From contig NZ_LJJC01000004.1 in NCBI RefSeq assembly GCF_001420715.1, positions 1,158,519 through 1,222,518 of the forward strand: 64,000 bases of DNA, given 5' to 3'. The DNA is from Heyndrickxia shackletonii (GTDB taxonomy: Bacteria > Bacillota > Bacilli > Bacillales > Bacillaceae_C). Each line of letters starts with the position of its first letter. Position 1 is the first letter of the stretch. A program made the translations under genes and the position numbers. Positions 36,773 to 46,176 of this stretch are shown one piece after another. The notes under the pieces are model-generated. The model worked only from the letters and a program-made list of their open reading frames with translations, did not search any database and was not told the DNA's origin.

Positions 36773-36837
36773 GGATAACTTTTTAAAACTATTATCTACG
36801 TCTAGCTACTACACATAGCGGCTAGAGAAATTGTTTT
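36773..36837 (+). repeat. Family-2 intergenic repeat
   Basis: GGATAACTTTTTAAAACT, then CTACGTCTAGCT, then a GCGGCTAGAG segment. It corresponds to the minus-strand copy at 27081-27120. It lies between the riboswitch terminator and the diguanylate cyclase ribosome site, so it is in the transcribed leader. Confidence 0.55.
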
Positions 36838-36865
36838 TATTCTTAAACATTTGGGGGGAGAAACC

Positions 36866-37825
36866 ATGCTTGGCTTCTGTTTAGGAATTCTTGGACTTAT
36901 ATTAGGAGTAATATATTCTGAACCTATTAAGAGAATAGTATGGAAGGGATATAATGAAAGAACGAAAAATGAAAAAAGAATTTATCAGCTTGTGGAGAGT
37001 TCGAAGGACATTATTTATTATTGTGAAATCAAACCACAGTTTAAATATCGGTATCTAAGTCCTGCAATAGATGAAATTCTGCGCCCTAATCTTTCTAAAG
37101 ATAGTTTGAAAAATCCATATATCACCTTTGAAATTGTCCATCCCGATGATTATCATCTTGTAGAGAAAAAAATAGCAGGGAAAATGGATTATAATAAACC
37201 AATCATTGTGCGATGGAGAGACGTGCACGGTGATTACAAATGGTTCGAAGAATTTGCCACACCTATATATGAAAATGGCGAAATCGTTGCGTTACATGGA
37301 ATCATCCGGAATATCGATGAAAAAATGATGGCACAAAAGGAGCTAGAATATAAGGTAGAACATGATCCGTTAACAGGAATATATAACCGAGCTTTTTTTG
37401 AAAAACAAAAAAAATTATATAATGAGGATCTCGATGAATCTGTTGGGATTGTACTATGTGATTTAGATGAATTGAAATGGATGAATGATAATTTTGGTCA
37501 TCAGATGGGGGATAAATTGATTATTCAAACATCCAAACTGCTTAATAAGTTTTCAAATGAAAATAGTATGGTTATAAGAATAGGCGGGGATGAATTTGCT
37601 TTCCTGGTAATAAAAACAAATGAATTATCGTTACAACATTTATCCGAGCAAATAAAGAAGGAAGTTATGGAATATAATGAAAAGCATCCCCATTTTATGA
37701 TGAAAATGTCGATTGGCTATGCTTTTGAAGCTTCCTCCATTGGCAAAATGGAGGAACTATTTACTCATGCAGATCAAAAAATGTACCAAGATAAAAATAA
37801 TCGGAAACCCGTTTTCGCAAGATAA
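36866..37825 (+). CDS. PAS-GGDEF diguanylate cyclase
   Basis: A protein of 319-320 residues. One N-terminal membrane helix (about 2-20) is followed by a PAS domain (about 45-160; YCEIKPQFKYRYLSP, WRDVHGDYKWFEEF) and a GGDEF domain (about 165-315). The latter has DPLTGIYNRAFFE, an intact RIGGDEFAFL active site and a C-terminal GYAFEASSIGKMEELFTHADQKMY. It should make c-di-GMP from two GTP. The usual RxxD inhibitory site five residues before GGDEF is not present (NSMV there). GGGGGGAG precedes the ATG. A c-di-GMP riboswitch in its leader implies feedback control of its own product. Confidence 0.9.
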   Translation: MLGFCLGILGLILGVIYSEPIKRIVWKGYNERTKNEKRIYQLVESSKDIIYYCEIKPQFKYRYLSPAIDEILRPNLSKDSLKNPYITFEIVHPDDYHLVEKKIAGKMDYNKPIIVRWRDVHGDYKWFEEFATPIYENGEIVALHGIIRNIDEKMMAQKELEYKVEHDPLTGIYNRAFFEKQKKLYNEDLDESVGIVLCDLDELKWMNDNFGHQMGDKLIIQTSKLLNKFSNENSMVIRIGGDEFAFLVIKTNELSLQHLSEQIKKEVMEYNEKHPHFMMKMSIGYAFEASSIGKMEELFTHADQKMYQDKNNRKPVFAR

Positions 37826-37834
37826 AAAATGGAG

Positions 37835-37872
37835 AAAAGCAGCCGGTATGATTACAACTTGGGCTGCTTTTT
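37835..37872. terminator. Bidirectional terminator between converging genes
   Basis: AAAAGCAGCC pairs with GGCTGCTTTT across a 17-base loop, with flanking A and T runs. It serves the diguanylate cyclase gene and possibly the TetR gene. Confidence 0.75.
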
Positions 37873-37898
37873 ATCATAATGATGATTCTATCTAAGGA

Positions 37899-38807
37899 TT
37901 ATTTGACTTTGTTTTCGTTCCAATCATGTATTAATTCAGTTAAGGCTTTCAGTTCCTCTTGAATCTGTTTATTATTGTTCTTCGCTAACGAATCCAGTGC
38001 ACTTTCCACAAGGTATATGCGCGGCTGTTTGGATTGGAGCAGTTCGTCTTGAAGAAAATCCAATAGTTCCATCCATTTCAATTGATGTTTTTCATTTTGG
38101 TGCTCTTTCCGAATCATATTTTTTAAAAAACAAATAGACTGAACCAATCTTTTTTTAAGTAGTTGTTGTTCTTCATTTTCATACGTTGGAAACCAATCTT
38201 TAATAAGATTGGGGTTATATAATTGATCGTGATTGCAGGATACATCTTCTACAATGGTGGAAAGACGGTTTATACAATAGCGAATAACTTGATGAACGGT
38301 GAGTTCCGTTTCTTTTTGCTGGAAGAAAAAATGAAACTGATGATGAAGCATTCCTGTAAATAGTATCGTGCAATCCAATAAATATGGTTTCTTACTTTCA
38401 CCATAAATATCAACGAAACGATGAAAAGTCCAACTGAGCGTGTTCAATTGGGTTTGCTTTAAATAATCCTTGAAATCTTTATCCTTTGACACAAATACTT
38501 CTTCGAATAAAGCAAATAGCTTATTTTGTTTATTCATTTTCATTTGAAGCTCTATTTGCTTAATGAAAATTTCAATATTAGAAGGGTCCTGACCAATCAA
38601 TAGTTTATTTCGTTCCACCTCGAATTTTTCATGAAGAGAATGAAAAATAGCCAGCAGTAATTCATTTTTGGAAGAAAAATAATTGTAAAAGGTACCTTTT
38701 GAAATACCGCTGTAGTCTAAAATGTCTTGAATGGATGTAGCTTGGAATCCTTTTTCCATAAATATTTGATGAGCTACTTTCATAACATGCTGTTTCCGGT
38801 CATTCAT
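37899..38807 (-). CDS. TetR-family transcriptional regulator
   Basis: A 302-residue repressor, longer than the usual 190-220. The N-terminal DNA-binding part is typical (ATSIQDILDYSGISKGTFYNYFSSKNELL, given in part, about residues 23-50). The long alpha-helical C-terminal region has no motif I recognise. I start at MNDRKQH with AGGTGAT upstream. A GTG three codons earlier overlaps that site. It is divergent from a DHA2 multidrug exporter, and a 16-bp palindrome lies between them, so it likely represses both. Confidence 0.88.
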   Translation of the reverse strand: MNDRKQHVMKVAHQIFMEKGFQATSIQDILDYSGISKGTFYNYFSSKNELLLAIFHSLHEKFEVERNKLLIGQDPSNIEIFIKQIELQMKMNKQNKLFALFEEVFVSKDKDFKDYLKQTQLNTLSWTFHRFVDIYGESKKPYLLDCTILFTGMLHHQFHFFFQQKETELTVHQVIRYCINRLSTIVEDVSCNHDQLYNPNLIKDWFPTYENEEQQLLKKRLVQSICFLKNMIRKEHQNEKHQLKWMELLDFLQDELLQSKQPRIYLVESALDSLAKNNNKQIQEELKALTELIHDWNENKVK

Positions 38808-38834
38808 ATGTATCACCTAAAAATAAAAATAGAC

Positions 38835-38850
38835 TGTCATTCTAATGACA
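38835..38850. promoter_or_regulatory. Candidate TetR operator
   Basis: TGTCATT and AATGACA form a perfect palindrome around CT, 28 bases from the TetR start codon and upstream of the exporter's TATAAT (38932-38937). A second short palindrome CGTTATAACG lies at 38943-38952, overlapping the start of the exporter transcript. Confidence 0.5.
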
Positions 38851-38998
38851 ATACTAACGCACTTTAATTGTTTATACAAATCTTTAAGTAACCATGATTT
38901 TTTTGTTGCAAAAATGGAACAATCGGTTTATTATAATCATTACGTTATAACGGCTGTATAAAAAAATAGACTATAAGTTTACTGAGAGGGGAAAATAG

Positions 38999-40528
38999 AT
39001 GGAATCGTCCATGTTAGAAACAAAGAAACCTCCGTACGGGATTATTACAATCCTAACAATCGGAGCGTTTATTTCCATATTAAATGAAACATTACTCAAT
39101 ATTGCATTACCTTCCATAAAGCAAGATTTTCACGTATCGATGTCAACCGTACAATGGCTTGCAACTGGTTATATGCTTGTTAACGGGGTCATGATCCCTG
39201 CAACGGCATTTCTTATTCAAAGATATACCGTTCGCCATTTATTTCTAGTTGCAATGAGTTTGTTTACCATAGGGACCATATTAGCCGGATTTTCTCCGGA
39301 ATTTTGGGTATTACTTGTCGGAAGAATTGTTCAGGCTTCAGGCTCCGCAATTATGATGCCTTTATTAATGAACGTGATGTTGACTTCCTTCCCTATTGAA
39401 AAAAGGGGAGCAGCAATGGGCTTATTCGGATTAGTAATGGTTTTCGCACCTGCAATTGGACCAACTTTATCCGGTTGGATTGTGGAGCACTACGAATGGA
39501 GAATGCTTTTCCATATTGTAATGCCAATTGCAATTGCCGTAGTAGTTATTGCCTTTTTCTTGCTTAAAGATAAAAAAGAAAAGATAAACATCAAACTGGA
39601 CACACTTTCTTTTATATTGTCTACGATAGGATTTGGTGGAATTTTATACGGATTTAGTTCCGCAGGGGACAAAGGCTGGAGTGCCCCAGCGGTATATATC
39701 ACTTTAATAGTTGGCGGACTATCTTTGATTCTCTTTATTTGGCGTCAATTTGTAATCCCGACACCAATGCTGGAATTTAGAGTTTATAAGTATCCAATGT
39801 TCACTTTAGCATCTGCCATTTCGGTAGTGCTAATGATGGCAATGTTTTCAGCAATGCTGTTATTGCCGATGTATATACAGTCGATTAGAGGGATATCTCC
39901 GCTAAAATCAGGCTTAATGCTGCTGCCAGGTGCGCTTTTAATGGGATTTATGTCCCCGATAACTGGAAAGCTGTTTGATAAATTTGGCGGAAGGGTGCTA
40001 GCGATTATTGGACTTACGATTACAATTGCTACCACTTATATGTTCAGTACGCTGACATTATCCACTACGTACACGGAATTAATTTTATTGTATACTGCAC
40101 GTATGTTTGGTATGTCGATGGTAATGATGCCTGTAATGACAAATGGCTTAAACCAATTACCGCAGCACCTCAATCCGCATGGCACGGCCATGAACAATAC
40201 TTTACAGCAAGTTTCTGGTGCGATTGGGTCTGCGCTTTTAATTACGGTTATGTCAAACCGTACAAAAACACATATTACAGATTTAACTGCTTCTGCAATG
40301 AAAAAATTGACTGGTCAACCCAATCCTGCACAACTTGCAGAAATGAAACAACATATAGGAATGCAAGCGATGGTTGATGGTATAAATGATTCGTTTAAAG
40401 TTTCTGTTTGTATTGCTCTTATTGCATTGATACTTGCCTTCTTTATGAAACGTGTAAAGCCTGCTCAAGAAGCAACACAAGAAACGAAACCAAATCAAAC
40501 ATTTGTAAAACAAGCAACAGAAAATTAA
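38999..40528 (+). CDS. DHA2-family (EmrB/QacA-like) multidrug MFS exporter
   Basis: A 509-residue drug:proton antiporter with about fourteen membrane helices. LNIALPSIKQDFHVS and VQWLATGYMLVNGVMIP are typical of the family's first two helices, and the antiporter motif C appears as FAPAIGPTLSGWIVEHYEWR (about residues 140-160). GAGAGGGG lies about 8 bases before the ATG. The divergent TetR gene suggests drug-responsive derepression. The substrate range cannot be inferred. Confidence 0.92.
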   Translation: MESSMLETKKPPYGIITILTIGAFISILNETLLNIALPSIKQDFHVSMSTVQWLATGYMLVNGVMIPATAFLIQRYTVRHLFLVAMSLFTIGTILAGFSPEFWVLLVGRIVQASGSAIMMPLLMNVMLTSFPIEKRGAAMGLFGLVMVFAPAIGPTLSGWIVEHYEWRMLFHIVMPIAIAVVVIAFFLLKDKKEKINIKLDTLSFILSTIGFGGILYGFSSAGDKGWSAPAVYITLIVGGLSLILFIWRQFVIPTPMLEFRVYKYPMFTLASAISVVLMMAMFSAMLLLPMYIQSIRGISPLKSGLMLLPGALLMGFMSPITGKLFDKFGGRVLAIIGLTITIATTYMFSTLTLSTTYTELILLYTARMFGMSMVMMPVMTNGLNQLPQHLNPHGTAMNNTLQQVSGAIGSALLITVMSNRTKTHITDLTASAMKKLTGQPNPAQLAEMKQHIGMQAMVDGINDSFKVSVCIALIALILAFFMKRVKPAQEATQETKPNQTFVKQATEN

Positions 40529-40535
40529 GAAGTAC

Positions 40536-40567
40536 AAAACAGATCAATTTATTTGGTCTGTTTTTTT
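40536..40567 (+). terminator. Terminator of the MFS exporter gene
   Basis: AAACAGATCAA pairs with TTTGGTCTGTT (with a wobble) around a short loop, then a T-run. Confidence 0.8.
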
Positions 40568-40682
40568 ATTAAAATGACTTTCCTCTTTCTAATAATAGAT
40601 AAGATTTTATTTCAAAAATAGTTAATCGGAACGTCAAACGTATATAATAAAAAAAGAAAATGATTATACGTTGGAGGAAAAA

Positions 40683-41567
40683 ATGAGGAAAACCACATGG
40701 GTTCTTGGTTTAATAGGAATTGTTGTTATCGTTTGTATTGTTGTACTCATATTAAAAGTTCAACATCATGATCAAACCGATAGAAAACAGAAAGAGACGG
40801 TAAAAAGTGCACAAAACATCCCAAAACCAAAACATATTGTCATTGTGGTTGGGGAGAATCATCCTTACAATCAAATAATTGGTGCAAGTGATGCCCCTTA
40901 TATCAATGAACTTGCCAAAAAGGGAGTATTATTTACAAATTCTCACGGGATTGCCCACCCAAGTCAACCTAACTATCTTGCCTTATTTTCAGGAGATACA
41001 CAAGGAATAACAGATGATAGCTGCCCTCATACTTTTTCATCTAATAATTTGGCAGTTGCACTACAGAAGAAAGGCAATAGCTTTGCGGGATATTCGGAAG
41101 ACTTGCCCTCCGTTGGTTTTGCGGGCTGCCAGTCGCATTCCTATCATCGGAAGCATAGCCCGTGGGTGAATTTTTCAAATGTACCGTCTAGCTCCAATTT
41201 GCCATTCTCCAGTTTTCCGAAAAACTACAGCCAATTGCCAACAGTTTCCTTTGTTATCCCCAATCTTATGCATGATATGCACGATGGTACGGTAAAGCAA
41301 GCTGATACTTGGCTGAAGAAAAATCTTGACTCGTATATTCAATGGGCATTTTCAAATGATAGTTTATTCATTTTGACATGGGATGAGGATAATTTCAAAA
41401 AGCCGAATCAAATTCCAACAATCTTTGTAGGCCCAATGTTGAAACCAGGAAAATATCCTTCCTATATGGACCATTATTCGGTGTTGCGCACGATTGAAGA
41501 TATGTACGGGATTGCCCCAGTGGGTAAGACAGCATCCACTTCTGCTATAAAAGGTATTTGGAAATAG
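40683..41567 (+). CDS. Membrane-anchored phosphoesterase (AcpA/phospholipase C-like)
   Basis: A 294-residue extracellular enzyme held by an N-terminal helix (about 4-25) without an evident cleavage site. The catalytic domain belongs to the phosphoesterase family of the alkaline-phosphatase superfamily: VVGENHPYNQIIG, AHPSQPNYLALFSGDTQGITDDSC, NLMHDMHDG and TWDEDN carry the expected metal and nucleophile residues. Relatives act as acid phosphatases or phospholipase C. GGAGG lies 6 bases before the ATG. The in-frame TTG at 40671 overlaps that site. It is a single-gene unit ended by a hairpin at 41612. The natural substrate is unknown. Confidence 0.85.
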   Translation: MRKTTWVLGLIGIVVIVCIVVLILKVQHHDQTDRKQKETVKSAQNIPKPKHIVIVVGENHPYNQIIGASDAPYINELAKKGVLFTNSHGIAHPSQPNYLALFSGDTQGITDDSCPHTFSSNNLAVALQKKGNSFAGYSEDLPSVGFAGCQSHSYHRKHSPWVNFSNVPSSSNLPFSSFPKNYSQLPTVSFVIPNLMHDMHDGTVKQADTWLKKNLDSYIQWAFSNDSLFILTWDEDNFKKPNQIPTIFVGPMLKPGKYPSYMDHYSVLRTIEDMYGIAPVGKTASTSAIKGIWK

Positions 41568-41611
41568 TGGTTTTTAATATTTTCTATGTAACGAAGATAT
41601 TTTCAAAAGGG

Positions 41612-41635
41612 AGACTAGTAATAGTCTTTTTTTTG
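41612..41635 (+). terminator. Terminator of the phosphoesterase gene
   Basis: AGACTA pairs with TAGTCT around GTAA and eight T follow. Confidence 0.78.
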
Positions 41636-41737
41636 TTCTTGAATTTTGAAATACAATTCGTATGAACTTTCTTTCTATAAAACTAGTCTTTTCATTGTAG
41701 GTTTATTTATAGCCCTTTTAAAAAGGAGTAATCAAAA

Positions 41738-42949
41738 ATGAAAAAAGTACTAGTATTTCCCTTTATGAGAATGCCATCTGGACATCATCAAGTTGCAGAG
41801 GCAGTTATTCATTTATTAAATGAAAATATAGAAGATGTTGTTATCAATAAAATGGATTTTTTAACGTATACAAGCAATAAATTAGAAAGAATTATTTCAA
41901 ATTCATATTTAAAATGGATTCGCTATGCCCCAGGAACGTATGAATGGGTGTATAAGCACTTATTTTACTCAGGTTCTTCTGTAAGAGTCAGATGGTACCA
42001 TCAACTGTTTTTGACTAAAATGAAGCAATTATTAGAAGAAGAACAACCTGATTTAATTATTTGCACACATGGATTTCCTTCTCTTTTACTAAGTCATTTA
42101 AAACAAAAAGGCAAGCTTCAAACACCTATTGTAAATGTATACACTGATTTTTTTATCAATAATGTTTGGGGGAAAAAGGGAATTGATGCTCACTTTGTCC
42201 CTAATTCACAGATTAAGGAACGATTAATGGAGGAATATCAAATTCCGGAATCGAACGTTTTTGTTACAGGAATTCCAGTGCACGGTGATTTCAAAGAGGC
42301 GGAGTACCATTTAGAATGGCATCACCGCCGGAAAAAGATTCTCGTATCCGGTGGCAGCAGCGGCCTAGGTAATATTTTGACCATGTTAAAGGAAGTGAAA
42401 GAGTCTAATCATTTTGATTACATTGTGTTATGCGGTAAAAATCAGCGGCTTTTTCAAGAAATTTCTTCGTGGAATGCATCTCATATTCACCCAGTGTCGT
42501 ACTTAACCTCAAGATTAGATATGAATGCTCTTTATGATCAAGCAGATGCGATTATTACAAAGCCTGGGGGAGTTACCGTGAGCGAGGCATTACAAAAGCG
42601 ACTCCCAATTTTTATCAACTCTGCTCTTCCCGGACAAGAGGAAATTAATTTAACGTTTTTGAAACAAAAAGGTCTCGTGTTTGAGCTTAATTCTAAAGAA
42701 TCATTCGAAAAGCAGTTACTCGATGTTTTAACTAATAGAAAGACTTTATCTTATTTATTTGAACAAATAGATGTGTATCTTCAAGAGATGGAATTAAATG
42801 ATTCACAAAGTATTCTCAACGTTATGAAGTCTTTATTGGAGCGAAAATCATATGTGGTGGACCGCGGCACTTTTATGGAAAAGCTTTATCCTGCCATTTG
42901 GGGAAGAAGTGCTTCAGCATCAAGCTATACGAGCGGAAATTCAAATTGA
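41738..42949 (+). CDS. UgtP/MGDG-synthase-like glycosyltransferase (first copy)
   Basis: A 403-residue GT28-type enzyme. The N-terminal half (PFMRMPSGHHQVAEAVIHLL) is the MGDG-synthase domain and the C-terminal half has SGGSSGLGN and the nucleotide-sugar site DAIITKPGGVTVSEALQKRLP. Relatives such as B. subtilis UgtP add glucose from UDP-glucose to diacylglycerol for lipoteichoic acid anchors, and YkoN belongs to the same family. The UDP-glucose-making gtaB gene is next, supporting a UDP-glucose donor. AAAGGAG precedes the ATG. A paralogue lies at 55.3-56.5 kb, so the division of labour between them is unclear. Confidence 0.85.
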   Translation: MKKVLVFPFMRMPSGHHQVAEAVIHLLNENIEDVVINKMDFLTYTSNKLERIISNSYLKWIRYAPGTYEWVYKHLFYSGSSVRVRWYHQLFLTKMKQLLEEEQPDLIICTHGFPSLLLSHLKQKGKLQTPIVNVYTDFFINNVWGKKGIDAHFVPNSQIKERLMEEYQIPESNVFVTGIPVHGDFKEAEYHLEWHHRRKKILVSGGSSGLGNILTMLKEVKESNHFDYIVLCGKNQRLFQEISSWNASHIHPVSYLTSRLDMNALYDQADAIITKPGGVTVSEALQKRLPIFINSALPGQEEINLTFLKQKGLVFELNSKESFEKQLLDVLTNRKTLSYLFEQIDVYLQEMELNDSQSILNVMKSLLERKSYVVDRGTFMEKLYPAIWGRSASASSYTSGNSN

Positions 42950-43326
42950 TTTTACCAAAATGATTGGGCAATTTTTCATCCATTTCCGGTACTTGTAATG
43001 CGTGTAACATGAATAGGATTCACCAAACTTTTCCAAAAAGATAAGAAATAGAGAAAAAAAAATAAAAAGATGGTCATAATGGCAAATAGGAGGAATTGCG
43101 GAAAAAACGGACTAAATGACGAGCAGCCATCATTAAATATAATAAGGCTTATTTCGAACAGATTGATGCATTTCTGAAAAGTGGTTAGAACTTAACAAAT
43201 ATGGTTGACGGGACATCTGTTCTTAGATTTTCAAGATCCATTTTTCTATACATTTATTGTTAGTTTTAACAACATCATCTTTTACGAAAAGCCTTTAATA
43301 AGTTCGATTTTTGGAGGAGAAGTAAC
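42950..43326. other. Intergenic region without recognisable features
   Basis: These 377 bases are AT-rich and interrupted by stops on all frames. I see no clear terminator after the glycosyltransferase. An AGGAGG near 43089 is followed by only a few sense codons. GGAGGAG at 43313-43319 is the ribosome site of gtaB. Confidence 0.6.
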
Positions 43327-44214
43327 GTGACACAACAAATAAAGAAAGCAATTATTCCTGCAGCAGGTCTTGGAACGCGTTTTTTGCCAGCCACAAAGGC
43401 AATGCCAAAGGAAATGCTTCCAATAGTGGATAAGCCGACGATTCAATATATTGTGGAGGAAGCTTTCCAATCCGGTATTGAAGATATCATTATCGTTACC
43501 GGAAAAGGGAAGCGTGCTATCGAAGATCATTTCGATCATGCCGCAGAATTAGAACTTACCCTATTGAAAAGGGGAAAGCTGGATCTTTTGGAAAGTGTAC
43601 AAAAACCATCGAAATTGGCTAATATCCATTATATAAGACAAATGGAGCCAAAAGGCTTAGGGCATGCCATCTGGTGCGCCAGAAAATTTATCGGAGATGA
43701 ACCGTTTGCTGTTTTGCTAGGGGATGATGTGATCCAATCGGATGTTCCTTGCACAAAACAATTGATGGAAATTTACGAACAAACAGGCGCCACTGTTGTT
43801 GGTGTAAAGCAGGTTCCCAAAAACGAAACAAACAGGTATGGCATCATTGCTCCCATAAGCCAGCACGGAAAGGTGTATGATGTCGATTATTTTATAGAAA
43901 AACCATCCGTGCAGGAGGCACCTTCTAATTTAGCCATTATGGGCCGCTATATATTAACACCTGAAATTTTTCCCATTATAGAACAACAAAAAAGCGGTGT
44001 ACAAGGGGAAATTCAACTAACGGATGCGATTATGGAATTGAATAATCGGCATAAAGTGTTGGCATATGCATTTGATGGAATGCGATATGATGTAGGTGAA
44101 AAGTTAGGATTTATCTTAACCAATATTGAATTCGCTTTAAAAGAAACGGATCTTAAAGAACCGCTATTGAAAAAAATGCGTGAGATCATAGAAACAGTGG
44201 CGGAACCTCTATAA
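43327..44214 (+). CDS. gtaB: UTP-glucose-1-phosphate uridylyltransferase
   Basis: A 295-residue cytosolic nucleotidyltransferase making UDP-glucose. The N-terminal GTP/UTP site [21 protein letters not shown] and [13 protein letters not shown] are nearly invariant. IEKP and a [10 protein letters not shown] stretch, GDD with the metal aspartates, and VGEKLGFI complete the pattern. The length equals Bacillus GtaB (about 292). The start is GTG with GGAGGAG 7 bases upstream. UDP-glucose feeds the UgtP-like enzymes on either side (41.7 and 55.3 kb) and teichoic acid glucosylation. Confidence 0.95.
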   Translation: MTQQIKKAIIPAAGLGTRFLPATKAMPKEMLPIVDKPTIQYIVEEAFQSGIEDIIIVTGKGKRAIEDHFDHAAELELTLLKRGKLDLLESVQKPSKLANIHYIRQMEPKGLGHAIWCARKFIGDEPFAVLLGDDVIQSDVPCTKQLMEIYEQTGATVVGVKQVPKNETNRYGIIAPISQHGKVYDVDYFIEKPSVQEAPSNLAIMGRYILTPEIFPIIEQQKSGVQGEIQLTDAIMELNNRHKVLAYAFDGMRYDVGEKLGFILTNIEFALKETDLKEPLLKKMREIIETVAEPL

Positions 44215-44315
44215 TGAAACTTGATTGAATTGCGATAAAAATAAGCTTGAAGAGATAAGTATAGTTATTTCATATTTACTTAAGCTTCAAAATGATTGGT
44301 GTGTGGAGAAAAGAA

Positions 44316-46007
44316 ATGAATGTAGAAACTGCTAAGTATTGGATGAAGGAAAAAAAGCTATTACTAATTGCAGCAATAATTCTGATTGTGTTTCTCGCTC
44401 CTATGTTTATTTTAGGTGAAAACAGTCATATTCGGGTACATGATAACATGGACTCCAATATTGCCTGGTATAAAGTGATGAAAGAAAGCGGAGAACTTTT
44501 TGGACCAATTAATGCGACCATTCCACAGATTATCAATGGTTTGCCAAGAAATGCCTTCGGTACAGAATTTAGTGGAATACAATGGCTTTATGAAATGTTT
44601 CCGCCAATGGTGGCATATGGAATCAGCCAAGCATTAATTCGGATTTTTGCATTTATTGGAATGTATTTATTGTTAAGAAGGCATTTTATTAAGGCAGATG
44701 ATGCTTATCCGATACGGGTTTGGGTTTCCTTAGCATTTGCATTGACACCTGTTTGGCCATCTGGGATGCTAAGTACACTTGGACAGCCGCTTGCTCTTTG
44801 GGCTTTTTTAACCATTAGAGAACGAAAAGGGACGTGGAAAGAATGGCTTACTCTTACCCTATTGCCATTCTACTCTAGTTTTGTTTTGGGCTTTTTCTTT
44901 TTCCTTGTTGCAATGGGTCTGCTTTGGCTGCGTGATTTAATAGTAAAGCGGGATTGGAACTTTAAATTTTTGGGCAGTATTGCTTTTATGACATTGCTAT
45001 TTCTGGGGATTGAATATCGTCTTGTATATTCGCTAGTGTTTCCAACTGAACCGACAAGCAGAGATGAATTTGTCAGCTCAACACTAGGATTCTGGCATTG
45101 CATTCGGTTAACGTTCAAAAATTATTTTCTGGGGCATACCCATGTAATGACGTTGCACACTCTAGTCATAGTCCCGCTTTCCTTTATAGTCATATGGAAG
45201 CTTTGGAAAGAAAAGATATTTAGAACAGAAAAACGATATATCCAAATTTTTATTCTTAATTTTGTTCTTTCCTTATGGTATGCATTTTGGTTTTATATAG
45301 GCTGGGAGCCATTAAAGGAAAGAATTAGTTTGTTGAATACCTTTAATTTTGCCCGCTTTCACTTTTTGCGGCCGCTTATCATCTATATGATGTTTGCAGT
45401 TGGGTCCTATATTCTCTGGAAATATGGGCGGAATTGGCGAGAATTTGTAAAGGTATGCTTAATCATGCAGATTATTATTTTATGTGCATGTAATCCGGAA
45501 ATATATTATCGTGTAGCCGGATCGCCATCCTTTAAACAATTTTATGCCGTTCATGAGTTTAAAGAAATCAGTGATTATATTGGAAAGCCTAAGGACTCGT
45601 ATCGGGTGGCAAGCATTGGTCTTCATCCCGCTATCGCACAATATAATGGATTCTATACGATCGATACATATAATAATTTTTATCCGTTATCTTATAAGCA
45701 TCAATTCCGCAAAATTATTGCAGGTGAGCTGGATAAAAGCCCTTCCTTACAGGACTATTTTGATACTTGGGGCGGACGTTGTTATCTGTTTGTTGCTGAA
45801 CTTGGAAAAAAATATGATTTTCGCAAGGATTCAAAGAAGAAAATTCACCATCTGGATTTAAATATAAATGCCTTCAAGAAGCTTGGCGGAAAATACATAT
45901 TTTCTTCTGTCCCGATCCTGAATGCGGAGCAAGATGGATTACATTTTCTGAAATCATTTGATGATAAAGATGCGGCATGGAAAATATATTTATATGAAGC
46001 GAAATAA
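44316..46007 (+). CDS. ykoS: YkoS-like polytopic membrane protein (DUF6044, GT-C type)
   Basis: A membrane protein of about 563 residues with around a dozen helices. An acidic extracellular motif follows the first helix (HDNMDSNIAWYKVM), as in GT-C glycosyltransferases, and a soluble C-terminal part starts near residue 400 (YRVASIGLHPAIAQYNGFYTIDTY). It matches the B. subtilis YkoS type. In B. subtilis YkoS is thought to be the extracellular GT-C partner of the polyprenyl-phosphate glycosyltransferase YkoT, analogous to YfhO with CsbB. The next gene encodes exactly such a partner. I start at ATG 44316, where GGAG lies 8 bases upstream. The frame extends to 44292 without support. The sugar and acceptor polymer are unknown. 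Confidence 0.78.
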   Translation: MNVETAKYWMKEKKLLLIAAIILIVFLAPMFILGENSHIRVHDNMDSNIAWYKVMKESGELFGPINATIPQIINGLPRNAFGTEFSGIQWLYEMFPPMVAYGISQALIRIFAFIGMYLLLRRHFIKADDAYPIRVWVSLAFALTPVWPSGMLSTLGQPLALWAFLTIRERKGTWKEWLTLTLLPFYSSFVLGFFFFLVAMGLLWLRDLIVKRDWNFKFLGSIAFMTLLFLGIEYRLVYSLVFPTEPTSRDEFVSSTLGFWHCIRLTFKNYFLGHTHVMTLHTLVIVPLSFIVIWKLWKEKIFRTEKRYIQIFILNFVLSLWYAFWFYIGWEPLKERISLLNTFNFARFHFLRPLIIYMMFAVGSYILWKYGRNWREFVKVCLIMQIIILCACNPEIYYRVAGSPSFKQFYAVHEFKEISDYIGKPKDSYRVASIGLHPAIAQYNGFYTIDTYNNFYPLSYKHQFRKIIAGELDKSPSLQDYFDTWGGRCYLFVAELGKKYDFRKDSKKKIHHLDLNINAFKKLGGKYIFSSVPILNAEQDGLHFLKSFDDKDAAWKIYLYEAK

Positions 46008-46176
46008 CATAGCTACAATCAGTAGGGGTTGCTGTTGGACGGCAACATATTAAGGCGGAAGTACATTTCATGTACTTCCGTTTTAATCCCAAGCATAAAT
46101 CGTAGAAATAGAAAATTAGAAAGTATAAAATTGAAATGAATTCAGGAGCTTTAGGGTGTGAAAGGGGGTGAAAAGG

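Noticed and set aside
43080-43140. AGGAGG followed by TTG as a possible small gene
   Set aside because: The frame stops after seven codons and nothing in it or downstream suggests a conserved peptide.
45544-45861. 105-codon plus-strand frame inside the ykoS-like gene
   Set aside because: It is an out-of-frame shadow of the conserved C-terminal region, without a ribosome site.
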